64,000 nucleotides of DNA from Sacculina carcini. Its lineage: Eukaryota; Arthropoda; Thecostraca; Sacculinidae. The notes under the pieces are model-generated. The model made no database searches. It was not told the DNA's origin and was given only the letters and a program-made list of their open reading frames with translations. The position numbers and the translations under genes are program-made. Within the stretch, counting starts at the first letter, position 1; each line of letters starts with the position of its first letter. Of this stretch, positions 13,501 through 20,562 are shown one piece after another. Where the stretch lies: NCBI GenBank assembly GCA_916048095.2, contig OU696583.1, forward strand, positions 541,501 through 605,500. Direction: 5' to 3'.

Positions 13501-14575
13501 GAGCTGTCTGCCAGTCTGGATGCGGCGTGCAACAGCGACGGCACGGTGTATTCGTCGCTTTCGACGTCGGGTGATGACGGCGACTCGGACGTAATGCTGC
13601 GGCGACGCTGCACGGCAGGAATGTCGATGCTGAATGCAGCGGCCGGTGTGTCGATTGAGCGTGTCGACGACCGAGGCAATGGGCAACTGATGTCCGACGA
13701 TGACGACTTGCACCAGTCGTTGCTCAGCACAGAGACGGCCAATTATCTGGTGAATTTGTGTGCCTTTCTCATTTCTCTCATTCTGCTTCTTTCTCGTGTA
13801 TTTCTCCGTTTATCTATGTAGTTTGGGCGCTGACGGTACGAGGGGCCACCACATGATGGTAATTGTGTCTCCTACACTCTTCCCCTATCTACTGGATTTG
13901 CCTGTGATTGATAACAATTAATATAATGAGTGTGATTTGGCAGTTCGGCCGACTGGGGCAATGTGGCCCGTCCACATCATGACAGATGATGATGATGGGG
14001 TAACACATGATGACAGATGATGATGATGGGGTAACACATGATGACAGATGATGATGATGTGGTAACACATGATGACAGATGATGATGATGGGGTAACACA
14101 TGATGACAGATGATGATGATGGGGTAACAGATGATGACTGTATGACAGATGATGATGATGGGGTAACACATGATGACAGATGATGATGATGGGGTAACAC
14201 ATGATGACAGATGATGATGATGGGGTAACACATGATGACAGATGATGATGATGTGGTAACACATGATGACAGATGATGATGATGGGGTAACACATGATGA
14301 CAGATGATGATGATGGGGTAACACATGATGACAGATGATGATGATGGGGTAACACATGATGACAGATGATGATGATGGGGTAACAGATGATGACTGTATG
14401 ACAGATGATGGAGCCGCTGGTTTGCGGGCGGCGGCGGCGTCCGTCCGTTAATTTGACGCTCTCGCTGGAGAATATGGCCGGAGTGGTGCGAGACGAACGG
14501 ACGCGCTTCCACTCGTCCGCCGAGCAAAACGGCAACGGCCACGTTACTCGCACACTTGATGAAGCCGAGATATGA
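426..14575 (+). CDS. Trpm: TRPM-a: TRPM-family cation channel gene (5'-partial, 17 exons in window)
   Basis: Seventeen exons join in one uninterrupted frame (4061 nt, about 1352 codons plus stop); the N-terminal exons lie left of base 1. In order: the N-terminal TRPM homology region with the motifs [36 protein letters not shown] and [16 protein letters not shown]; the ankyrin-like linker ([22 protein letters not shown]); [17 protein letters not shown] just before S1; six membrane segments; the pore loop [15 protein letters not shown]; a hydrophobic S6; the TRP segment [12 protein letters not shown] followed by CPPPLVLF; a glutamine-rich coiled coil; and an acidic/serine-rich tail. No alpha-kinase domain follows, so it resembles TRPM1/3 and insect Trpm rather than TRPM6/7. 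By family it is a plasma-membrane channel passing divalent cations. Introns carry SINEs, MITEs and (TG)n arrays, and two minisatellites sit exactly on splice sites. A second copy of its 5' part begins at 54303. Confidence 0.93.
1218..1543 (-). mobile_element. tRNA-Val-type SINE (copy 2)
   Basis: Same family; head at 1543, tail ttaacctctag at 1218. Orthologous to 60982-61312. Confidence 0.85.
1544..3256 (+). other. TRPM-a intron with microsatellites (duplicated at 61313-63006)
   Basis: Contains (GT)n at 1658-1690 and 1793-1822, TG-rich DNA near 1940 and CA-rich blocks at 2575-2850. No coding signal; all frames here are repeat shadows. Confidence 0.8.
3257..3387 (+). CDS. Trpm: TRPM-a exon 5 equivalent
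   Basis: Encodes [19 protein letters not shown] followed by a [16 protein letters not shown] segment, the TRPM homology part with the FILADDGT signature. The acceptor tatggcag follows a (TG)n run and the donor is gtgagt. One silent difference from 63007-63137. Confidence 0.9.
3494..3571 (-). other. tRNA-like sequence (second type), TRPM-a copy
   Basis: Minus strand: box-A-like tggtgcagcggtagagt, an anticodon-arm-like tcttggagccaaga, and a perfect T-arm with gcggttcgaatccgc. The acceptor stem does not pair well and the anticodon arm is unusual, so it may be the head of another SINE rather than a tRNA gene. Confidence 0.5.
3709..4029 (-). mobile_element. tRNA-Val-type SINE (copy 3, head clipped)
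   Basis: Same family; tail with ttaacctttaac at 3709, head ends prematurely at 4029. Orthologous to 63451-63770. Confidence 0.82.
4088..4244 (+). CDS. Trpm: TRPM-a exon 6 equivalent
   Basis: Encodes [15 protein letters not shown] through [14 protein letters not shown] to DILAF, the most conserved TRPM N-terminal motif. The acceptor gtgtgtcag ends a (TG)n tract. The phase (CG+T, then AA+G) joins its neighbours exactly. It has five silent and one replacement (Thr/Ala) difference from 63830-63986. Confidence 0.92.
4338..4667 (-). mobile_element. tRNA-Val-type SINE (copy 4)
   Basis: Full-length; lies head-to-head with a partial copy directly following, forming a palindrome centred near 4668. 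Confidence 0.85.
4668..4872 (+). mobile_element. tRNA-Val-type SINE (copy 5, lacks tRNA head)
   Basis: Body only, opposite orientation to copy 4, from gggcgaatta to the cacacctgtgtgttca region. The tail is missing or diverged. Confidence 0.8.
5099..5246 (+). CDS. Trpm: TRPM-a exon 7 equivalent
   Basis: Encodes [29 protein letters not shown], corresponding to the TRPM helical region after DILAF (family version ends MKKKELI). Acceptor tgtggtag, donor gtactg. Confidence 0.85.
5280..5460. repeat. Dispersed repeat R, partial copy 1 (TRPM-a intron)
   Basis: Contains ccaatgaactgaactcag, the cggggagtataattgca block and a gccagtcaattt block in the same order as the other two copies. Confidence 0.5.
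5511..5694 (+). CDS. Trpm: TRPM-a exon 8 equivalent
   Basis: Encodes [20 protein letters not shown] followed by [20 protein letters not shown], a near-perfect TRPM signature. Acceptor cacgcag, donor gtgagg. Ends with the first base of a glycine codon. Confidence 0.92.
5706..5794. repeat. 40-bp tandem duplication just after a TRPM-a donor
   Basis: Two 40-bp units (5706-5745 and 5746-5785) plus 9 bp of a third, differing at one base; unit starts cagtggtagt. Confidence 0.95.
6044..6102 (+). repeat. (TG)n microsatellite forming a splice acceptor
   Basis: About 29 TG units run directly into the tag acceptor of the exon at 6104. Confidence 0.95.
6104..6234 (+). CDS. Trpm: TRPM-a exon 9 equivalent
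   Basis: Encodes [20 protein letters not shown] then [12 protein letters not shown], conserved TRPM linker sequence. Its acceptor is an uninterrupted (TG)n run ending directly in tag, with no pyrimidine tract. Confidence 0.92.
6465..6592 (+). CDS. Trpm: TRPM-a exon 10 equivalent
   Basis: Encodes [15 protein letters not shown] and [18 protein letters not shown], matching the family pattern DIG..IEYLMGGAYR. Acceptor acgttgcag, donor gtgagt. Confidence 0.92.
6703..7054 (+). CDS. Trpm: TRPM-a exon 11 equivalent (variable Ser/Gly/Asn-rich segment)
   Basis: Follows MGGAYR with [17 protein letters not shown], then about 75 low-complexity residues rich in Ser, Gly, Asn and Ala, and ends in FRYPFSELM, the conserved HELM motif. 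The acceptor is a (GT)n run ending gtgcag and the donor is gtcagt. Confidence 0.88.
7333..7522 (+). CDS. Trpm: TRPM-a exon 12 equivalent
   Basis: Encodes [20 protein letters not shown] then [18 protein letters not shown], which aligns with the family [20 protein letters not shown] region. Acceptor gtggtgcag, donor gtcagt. Confidence 0.92.
7566..7973. mobile_element. Mariner-like MITE containing a 25-bp minisatellite
   Basis: 28-bp terminal inverted repeats (TACCGTAAA..CGACAT on both ends, 24 of 28 matching) in a TA context. Inside, 7605-7712 is a five-unit array of a 23-26 bp ttcaaaccttccctcgtatt unit. No coding capacity. Confidence 0.7.
8012..8339 (+). mobile_element. tRNA-Val-type SINE (copy 6)
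   Basis: Full-length plus-strand copy: gtggtgtagttgttagc box A, cctcacaagcggga anticodon arm, ggttcgaaaccc box B, tail catttaaccttta. Confidence 0.87.
8378..8589 (+). CDS. Trpm: TRPM-a exon 13 equivalent
   Basis: Encodes [20 protein letters not shown], then [20 protein letters not shown], and ends in [11 protein letters not shown]. Matches the TRPM segment AVELLDQ..ELKNWSNATCLQLAV. Acceptor tcctggcag, donor gtggtt. Confidence 0.92.
8760..8951 (-). mobile_element. Small LINE RT C-terminal remnant in a TRPM-a intron
   Basis: The minus strand reads [16 protein letters not shown] and [18 protein letters not shown], resembling the end of LINE reverse transcriptases (sequence type RVINQWNSLP). 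Short and isolated. Confidence 0.45.
9034..9240 (+). CDS. Trpm: TRPM-a exon 14 equivalent
   Basis: Encodes [20 protein letters not shown] then an acidic linker, matching family [21 protein letters not shown]. The acceptor is a (TG)n run ending tgtgcag; the donor is gtgcga. Confidence 0.9.
9381..9656 (+). CDS. Trpm: TRPM-a exon 15 equivalent (pre-S1 helix)
   Basis: A His/Ser/Gly-rich variable stretch is followed by [20 protein letters not shown], the conserved TRPM motif entering S1 (family RKIYEFYNAPIVKFW). Acceptor tctgcacag, donor gtgaga. Confidence 0.92.
9716..10034 (+). mobile_element. tRNA-Val-type SINE (copy 7)
   Basis: Plus-strand copy with a short deletion in box A and a clear ggttcgaaacc box B; tail tttgacatttaacattta. 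Confidence 0.83.
10515..10562 (+). repeat. (TG)n before the S1 exon
   Basis: About 20 TG units ending tgtgtgcaacag at the acceptor of 10569. Confidence 0.95.
10569..10729 (+). CDS. Trpm: TRPM-a exon 16 equivalent (S1 and S1-S2 linker)
   Basis: Encodes [20 protein letters not shown], then [20 protein letters not shown] and SEPYQT, matching family YIFTLGIEKMREILMSEP. The donor CACG|gtacac is fixed by phase: CG plus the first T of the next exon makes Arg and continues into QKLCTWL. The donor lies in the first unit of a 39-bp minisatellite that repeats it. Confidence 0.88.
10722..10955 (+). repeat. 39-bp minisatellite overlapping the donor of the S1 exon
   Basis: Six units start at 10722, 10761, 10800, 10839, 10878 and 10917. 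Each holds cagacacg then gtacaca or a variant. The first unit contains the real exon end and donor; units 2-5 repeat the donor, and unit 6 has gc in place of gt. Confidence 0.93.
11333..11479 (+). CDS. Trpm: TRPM-a exon 17 equivalent (S2-S3)
   Basis: Encodes [20 protein letters not shown] and ends [11 protein letters not shown], aligned with family KVKVWLQEYWNVTDLIAI..INIIYWYIRLLDIF. A (GT)n run lies upstream of the acceptor acggtgcag. The donor is gtgtgt. Confidence 0.88.
11505..11745. mobile_element. hAT-like end fragment in a TRPM-a intron
   Basis: Ends aaggttgagaaccactggc, the typical hAT terminus; the left side is indistinct. Confidence 0.4.
11840..11915 (-). mobile_element. Tiny LINE remnant in a TRPM-a intron
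   Basis: Minus-strand peptide [20 protein letters not shown] resembles the R.V..WN.LP motif at the end of LINE reverse transcriptases. Confidence 0.35.
11942..12614 (+). CDS. Trpm: TRPM-a exon 18 equivalent (S4-S6, pore, TRP domain)
   Basis: Encodes [20 protein letters not shown], a hydrophobic S5 ([18 protein letters not shown]), the pore loop [15 protein letters not shown], an S6 running into [29 protein letters not shown], and [12 protein letters not shown] of the post-TRP helix. This is the channel core and the most secure exon in the gene. Acceptor atacgcag, donor gtgtgt. Confidence 0.97.
13129..13749 (+). CDS. Trpm: TRPM-a exon 19 equivalent (coiled coil and acidic tail)
   Basis: Starts [20 protein letters not shown], a heptad-like glutamine-rich coiled coil as expected for TRPM assembly, then a long Ser/Asp-rich region ending [10 protein letters not shown]. 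Exactly 207 codons in phase 0. A (TG)n tract ends gtgttcag at the acceptor; the donor is gtgaat. Confidence 0.88.
13977..14404 (+). repeat. 31-bp minisatellite overlapping the acceptor of the last TRPM-a exon
   Basis: About 13 units of a 31-bp sequence containing atgatgacagatgatgatga and ggggtaacac. A variant unit with gactgtatgacag occurs at about 14127 and again at the true acceptor, which shows a higher-order duplication of about 250 bp. Confidence 0.93.
14405..14575 (+). CDS. Trpm: TRPM-a terminal exon
   Basis: Starts ATGATGGAGCCG after acceptor tatgacag and encodes [20 protein letters not shown] through to DEAEI and TGA (14573-14575). Phase 0 agrees with the preceding exon, and composition is GC-rich like the other coding parts. 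The acceptor is the last repeat unit of a 31-bp minisatellite. Homology in this tail is weak, so the call rests on phase, splice site and composition. Confidence 0.72.
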   Translation: MMEPLVCGRRRRPSVNLTLSLENMAGVVRDERTRFHSSAEQNGNGHVTRTLDEAEI

Positions 14576-15092
14576 TAACACGGTAGCCGGGTGATTTGTG
14601 CTAGTCTAGAGAATGTGTTTGGTGTTTTGCCTATGTATGTTTCTGTTTCGTCGGTGTGTGTTTGTGTATGTGTTGTACTTATATGGGCCGAGGATCATGT
14701 GCTAGTCTGTCAATTTCTCTTCCACACAAGAGATCAATTATACGGATTTCACGTGCTAATTTGGATGATGCGCACACACACACACACATACATACACACA
14801 TACATACACACACAATGTTTGTCGTGTGTGCAGCGACGCGTGACGTCACTTGATGATCTCACAGTGTGCATTGCTAGGCAGTATTCAATCACAGTATTTG
14901 GTGGCAGTGTGAGTTCACGCACTGTTTGAGTGGCTGTGGCGATATGTGAGGCGTCATTGTAGAGATATTACAATGTGTCTGTGTTGACTCGATGAGGCCG
15001 TATTGGCTGGTGTTGTTATTTGATATTGTTGGGCACCCACGCCGCGGGTCGTCACTATCATTGGTACTCGATCAACAGAACTGCTCAGCAGG
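14576..15092. other. Region downstream of TRPM-a
   Basis: Mostly low-complexity with (TG)n and (CA)n near 14660 and 14775; no polyadenylation signal or gene identified with confidence. Confidence 0.5.
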
Positions 15093-15100
15093 CAGGGCAA

Positions 15101-15361
15101 CAGTGGCGGCGCCAAGGGGGCTGAAAATATGTCAAGCCCCCCAAAATTATGATCGTGAACATTAAAATTTCTTACCGCTGTAAACGAAGTCCTGTAATTA
15201 TGGTTCAAGTTCGAGAAATGAGTCAGTGTGCCCCAATGCCTCATTATAATATTATGTAGTCAGCGTTCGAGTGTAGCTCTTCATGCTTCGTCAAGCCCCC
15301 TCAACTTTTTCCTTAGCCCGCCATCAGCCCCCTTATCGGAAAAATCCTGGCGCCGCCACTG
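15101..15361. mobile_element. hAT-type MITE (CAGTGGCGGCGCC ends)
   Basis: Terminal inverted repeats CAGTGGCGGCGCCA / TGGCGCCGCCACTG and a perfect 8-bp duplication cagggcaa (15093-15100 and 15362-15369). 261 bp, no coding capacity. Confidence 0.9.
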
Positions 15362-15389
15362 CAGGGCAAAATCACGTGCATGTAAGCCA

Positions 15390-15661
15390 GGGGTCGCAGA
15401 CTTTTTTGCTGAGGGCCGATTATTTTCTATCATTGCAAGCCGGAACGAAAGCTCTGGGAAATAAGATATAAGCCAAAGTTGGCATTTGATGTTTATCTCG
15501 GGTGAGTTTCCTGCAACAGAAAAGAAGCAAAAATAATTAAGATGTCTAGTTGCTTAAAGGTTATCATAGAAGCTAGGTGCGTACATTGTATCAAGCAAGC
15601 TCAAGTATTGTCGGCGGGGCGGATAGACCCAGGTGGCGGGTTGTAGTTTGCCGGCTCCTGA
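15390..15661. mobile_element. hAT-like non-autonomous element (cagggg ends)
   Basis: Left end ccaggggtcgcagactttt and right end gtttgccggctcctg are inverted counterparts. Flanks atgtaagc and atgtagca are only similar. The right part is copied in inverted orientation at 17200-17320. Confidence 0.5.
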
Positions 15662-15791
15662 TGTAGCACAGTCAGCGGTGCTCTGTCTAAGATCTCATTG
15701 AAAATGGAGCGAAAGAGGAGGATGCTAGCATACAAGCGTTGTGTGTTTGCAAAACAAGCTGGATTTCATGGAGGTTTTGCTGGTGAAATGA
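15539..15791. repeat. Inverted duplication, left arm
   Basis: 253 bp, reverse complement of 17068-17320 with few differences; includes a short frame MERKRRMLAYKRCVFAKQAG of unknown origin. Confidence 0.88.
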
Positions 15792-17067
15792 GTTGGCGTG
15801 AGAACGATTTGTCTGCAGTTGTTTTTTGAAATGGCTGTTGTTGCGAGTGCACACTTGATGTATGTGTCTCTGTTGTTCTGGCTTGTATTGGGACGATTTC
15901 GACGCAGAAGAGAGAAGAAAATGGCGTGCATTGTTGCGTAGGGAACGCGCATGTGCTTTTGCCACTCAGTTTCAAACTGAGAAAACGCTTCATCTATTTT
16001 TCCCAGCAGATCTTGAAAACACCAAGCATTTTATGCTGTCCTATGTACCTGTTGTGTTGTCGCGTATGGTTGAATTGTGTATTGTGTGCGAGAGAGTGTG
16101 TATAGTTGTGTCGGTGTGTGTGTGTGTGTGTGTGTTTTCAAGTGTCCATGCCCCGCGGGTGCGAGCGGGTGACCGACTCACCGCTGATTGGTTGTTGCGT
16201 TGTGTGTGAAGCTTGTGCATGTGTTGTGTGTGTGTATGTGAGTCTGACACCCCGCGTATTTTATTTAGTAGCTTGAAAAATTACTAAGAAAAGGAGGAAC
16301 GCAAAAATACTTGTGTTCTCACTTTTCATATTGAATTCGCCACCTCCTCTAACACATATTCACACATCTACATTGAAATTCTACCGGCAATGAATAATGC
16401 ATTCAGGCTGGATACCGTGCGCAGGATTCGTCTTCCTTCCAGACAATCCCCACGATCCAACATTTTTCTATCAGTGTATTTATGTGTTGTACTGTAATGA
16501 AGTGTATATTGTATTGTACAGTTTTTATAAGAGCATTATACCCACGCTGTGCTACGTGAAAACGTACCAGCTTTGTCGTCCGTTTTTACACGCAAAATAT
16601 GCCATATATTTTCACAATCCGTTTCACAGTCCTTTTTATAGACAAAATGTACCATCTATTTTCACAATCCGATTATTGGTACTTGAATATATTTGAAAAG
16701 GATTATTTTTAACATCAGTGCTTGCGGCTTCAGAGCGATAGTGATGGTCTTTTGTATACCTCGCGTGATTATTCAAGGAATCGGGTAATTGTGCTTCATA
16801 GTACCAGCATTCGTGTGCTGACGGAAGCTTTCATTTGTTTTCCCGATTTTTTCTGCCTGTGTATTAGTCGTAGATAAGTGTGTATTAGTCGTATCGGTGT
16901 GTGTCGCCACATTCACACATCTGTATTAAAATGTAGATGAATGAATGATTAAATATGTGTTAGTTGAAATATATATATATCAGTTGAAATATGTATTATG
17001 TATGAAATATGTATTAGTTTAAAATGAAATAATGAAATGAATAATGAATGTACACACACTTGTACAT

Positions 17068-17320
17068 TCATTTCACCTGCAAAACCTCCATGAAATCCAG
17101 CTTGTTTTGCAAACACACAACGCTTGTACGCTAGCATCCTCCTCTTTCGCTCCATTTTCAATGAGATGTCAGACAGAGCACCGCTGACTGTGCTACATCA
17201 GGAGCTGGCAAACTACAACCCGCCACCTGGGTTTATCCGCCCCGCCGACAATACTTGAGCTTGCTTGATACAATGCACGCACCTAGCTTCTGTGATAACC
17301 TTTAAGCAACTAGACATCTT
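17068..17320. repeat. Inverted duplication, right arm
   Basis: Reverse complement of 15539-15791; its outer end abuts the CR1/L2 LINE fragment. Confidence 0.88.
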
Positions 17321-17329
17321 ACTTATTGA

Positions 17330-18050
17330 TCGTCCGTCTGCTATCAAACTTGTACTCTCCCTTATCTTTCCTCGGATTGATTATTGCTGTTCTTTGCACT
17401 TTCATGTTCCTCGATATTCTCTCCGCATTCTCCAGCGTGTCATCAACTCTTCTTGTCGTTTTGTTCTCTCGCCCTCTCCCTGTCGTCATACATCTCAATT
17501 TCTGTTTAAGTTTCGTTGGCTCCCCATTATTCCTCGTATTCATTTTCGTCTTTGCTGTATTATTTTTAAACTTATTCACGATCCTAGTCAACCCTCTCAT
17601 CTTTCTGGTCTCCTCACTGTTGCTACTGCCCATTCTCGTCATCCTCACCCTCTTGTCTGCCCTCGAGCCTTGAACGAGTCATCTTGGTCTTCGAAGTCTT
17701 TTTCTTTCTTTGCTCCCCGACTGTACAACTCGCTTCCTCGTACTGTTCTGTAAGCCACTTCCTATTCCTCATTTCGTTCGGCACTCTTTAGATAATTATT
17801 TGAATTATCATTTGATTCCACTTCTCTCACCCTTACTTCGTATGCTTCAATCTGATTTCTTACGCTTGCTCTTACCTTTGCATCCACTTGCTATTTGTGA
17901 TGTCTTAATTAAGTCATGTTCCCTTTTGTCAGTTACTCTTGTGCTTGTTCATGTTTTATGTTTATCCTTGAATATTTTGGCTTATCTTGCTGTTTAACGC
18001 GCGTGTTTTTTTGACATGTTGACGCGTGTCACCAAATAAATGTTGTTGTT
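17330..18050 (+). mobile_element. CR1/L2-type LINE 3' fragment
   Basis: Encodes FPRIDYCCSLHFHVP, SLRILQRVINSSCRFV, FRWLPIIPRIHFRLCCIIFK, LIHDPSQPSHLSGLL, and NESSWSSKSFSFFAPRLYNS, the C-terminal end of CR1/L2-clade reverse transcriptases. The 3' end is aaataaatgttgttgttg, a TTG-type tail usual for this clade. Heavily 5'-truncated. Confidence 0.78.
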
Positions 18051-18612
18051 GGTGTTGTAGATATGTGTTAGTCGTAGATATGTGTTAGTCGTAGATATGT
18101 GTGAATTAGTCGTAGATATGCGTTAGTCGTAGATAAGTGTGTATTAGTCGTAGATATGTGTTAGTCGTAGATAAGTGTGTATTAGTCGTAGATATGTGTT
18201 AGTCGTAGATAAGTGTGTATTAGTCGTAGATATGTGTTAGTCGTAGATAAGTGTGTATTAGTCGTAGATATGTGTGAATTAGTCGTAGATATGAGTGTAT
18301 TAGTCGTAGATATGTGTGAATTAGTCGTAGATAAGTGTGTATTAGTCGTAGATATATGTGAATTAGTCGTAGATATGTGTGAATTAGTCGTAGATAAGTG
18401 TGTATTAGTCGTAGATATATGTGAATTAGTCGTAGATATGAGTGTATTAGTCGTAGATATGTGTGAATTAGTCGTAGATATGTGTGAATTAGTCGTAGAT
18501 ATATGTGAATTAGTCGTAGATATGAGTGTATTAGTCGTAGATATGTGTGAATTAGTCGTAGATATGTGTGAATTAGTCGTAGATATGTGTGAATTAGTCG
18601 TAGATATGAGTT
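18050..18612 (+). repeat. 21-bp-type minisatellite (tagtcgtagatatgtgtgaat)
   Basis: About 27 variant units (20-21 bp) in runs; the motif tagtcgtagata recurs throughout. Open in frame on both strands (VVDMCEL and STTNSHI heptads) purely because the unit length is a multiple of three. Related scattered units occur at 16860-17020. Confidence 0.93.
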
Positions 18613-19419
18613 TCATCTGGAGATTGTTCGCATCGTGATTATCAGTGAAAAAGAATACAAAAGGGAAGCTGTTAAGCGCGCGACCCAAGTGAAGACTGTA
18701 GTAGACAAACACAGACACACTGGTTTCTGACATTTAATAGTGAAAGCCGCAATATTGTGTTGTCAGCACCAGATCATCTCTAGACGACTAGCTAGGGGCA
18801 GTGGCTGAATGGCCAACAAAGACTCAATAACCAAACACGACAGTGGCCTGTATTCGAACGCCCGGCCCAAACAGCGGCGCTACATGAGACAGTGTAGGTC
18901 ATGTAGATCATGAGATCATCAGGTCACAAATGCTGCTGAAGACAGGAAGGTTGATCTCAGTGTACGAGGACGGATTTTCGCATGCTGTCTCTGTAATTGC
19001 GGTCTAGTAGCTTATTGACCGCAATTACAGAGACAGAATGCAAAAATCCGTCCTCTTACACTGAGATCAACCTTCCTGTCTTCAGCAGCATTTGTGACCT
19101 GATGATCTTATGATCTACATGACCTACACTGTCTCATGTAGCGCCGCTGTTTGGGCCGGGCGTTCGAATACAGGCCACTGTCGTGTTTGGTTATTTGGCC
19201 AGTGGCCAGTCTTTGTTGGCCATTCAGCCACTGCCCCTAGCTAGTCGTCTAGAGATGATCTGGTGCTGACAACACAATATTGCGGCTTTCACTATTAAAT
19301 GTAAGAAACCAGTGTGTCTGTGTTTGTCTACTAAAGTCTTCACTTGGGTCGCGCGCTTAACAGCTTCCCTTTTGTATTCTTTTTCACTGATAATCACGAT
19401 GCGAACAATCTCCAGATGA
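18613..19419. repeat. 0.8-kb near-perfect palindrome
   Basis: Arms 18613-19004 and 19017-19419 around a 12-bp centre (tagtagcttatt). The right arm has about 11 extra bases near 19195. Each arm contains a tRNA-like tggctgaatggcc and a gtattcgaac block, so it may be an inverted pair of SINE-like elements or a foldback element. Confidence 0.92.
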
Positions 19420-19822
19420 CATTTTTTATCGTGCAATCAAACTAGAGAATGATTTCCAGACCTGCCTACCTGCAGATTTCCATGTCGCCGTTTCATACAT
19501 GTATTTATATATTTTGTATTTTGTATGTTGTGTGTGTTCTATGGCTCTACTAGTATTATCTTCATGACTACCTGTCGGTGTTTTTATGTCGGTGTTGTAT
19601 CAGTGTTGATGTTGATGTTAATAAATGTTTCATGGAGTTTGATGTATTTCTATTAATAAAAGCTCTACAAAAACCATCAAGGAAAACAAACAATTGTTTC
19701 AAATAACGACAGACTTAAAAAATCAACGGGCGCATGCAATATTTCACTCACAAAGCATCCATCAGTGATTGTGTGAGCTGCGAATGAGTACAATGTCAAA
19801 GTGAGCATGCATAGCTGAATGC

Positions 19823-19988
19823 CAATGGCGGCGCCAGGGGGGCTGAAGATCCCAAAAATGTACCAAGTCCCCTCTGAGCTCCCCAACAATCCTGATCATG
19901 AACATTTCGCTTGAAGTTCCTCGTGTTTCGCCATGTCCCCGCATTTTTTCCTCAATCCCCCAGGGAGAAAACCCTGGCGCCGCCACTC
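19823..19988. mobile_element. hAT-type MITE, shorter relative of 15101-15361
   Basis: Ends aatggcggcgccagg and ccctggcgccgccact; flanks ctgaatgc and ctgattac are a decayed 8-bp duplication. Internal sequence resembles the larger copy. Confidence 0.75.
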
Positions 19989-20269
19989 CTGATTACTAAT
20001 GTGGGCTATGATGATCTAATATGATGGCACAATTAAATCTTGCATCCGATGAATCGCAGCCGCTTATGCTAACAAATCAGATGAACAAGAAAGCTGTATC
20101 TTGCTAGCAGAGGCTGGAATATCTTGGTAACGCGTACACTTGCTTTCAAATTATCTCTTACAGGCTACAAACATCTACAGCTCATTCTCCTCACTTGCCA
20201 CGAGCCAGCAGCCTTCATGCTGTCCGCCCAGCAGCGGTGAAGTGCCGCCACCACATCACTGATGCCGTC

Positions 20270-20562
20270 TCAATGCAGCGGCGGTGCGATGCCCAGCTCT
20301 GACAACGTCATTCGAGCCGCCGCCGCCGTCGCCGCCAGCTGCACGGGTGCACTGCGCGCCCTGGTCGGCACCAGTTGTCGCACGGCGTGCTCGCTCATGC
20401 CATGCACAGTGCGCATGTGAGAGCGCAGGTTGCCGACCATGCTGAAAACGCGCTCGCACACCGGACACACGGTGCGGCCCTGGTGACTTTTGATGTGTTC
20501 GGCCAGCGAGACGCGGTTCGAGTAGCGTCGACAGCACACCCGACACGTGTACACCGTACCGC
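20270..20562 (-). CDS. BTB-ZF exon 4 (two C2H2 fingers, stop)
   Basis: Encodes YTCRVCCRRYSNRVSLAEHI-KSH and CPVCERVFSMVGNLRSHM-RTVH, then an Ala-rich tail ending APPLH and TGA. Acceptor tgttgag in a TG-rich tract; begins with two bases of a split glycine codon. Confidence 0.9.

Noticed and set aside
13889-14581. Minus-strand frames with [14 protein letters not shown] repeats
   Set aside because: Shadow of the 31-bp minisatellite and the terminal TRPM exon on the other strand.
15862-16209. Plus frame DDFDAEERRKWRALLRRERA as a host exon
   Set aside because: No acceptor/donor with matching phase and no recognised family; the rest of the frame is microsatellite.
18050-18612. CRISPR-like array
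   Set aside because: Units are contiguous with no unique spacers; a eukaryotic minisatellite.
18182-18733. Repeat proteins on both strands (STTNSHI and VVDMCEL heptads)
   Set aside because: They mirror a 21-bp minisatellite; no start context, no conserved domain, and both strands are equally open.
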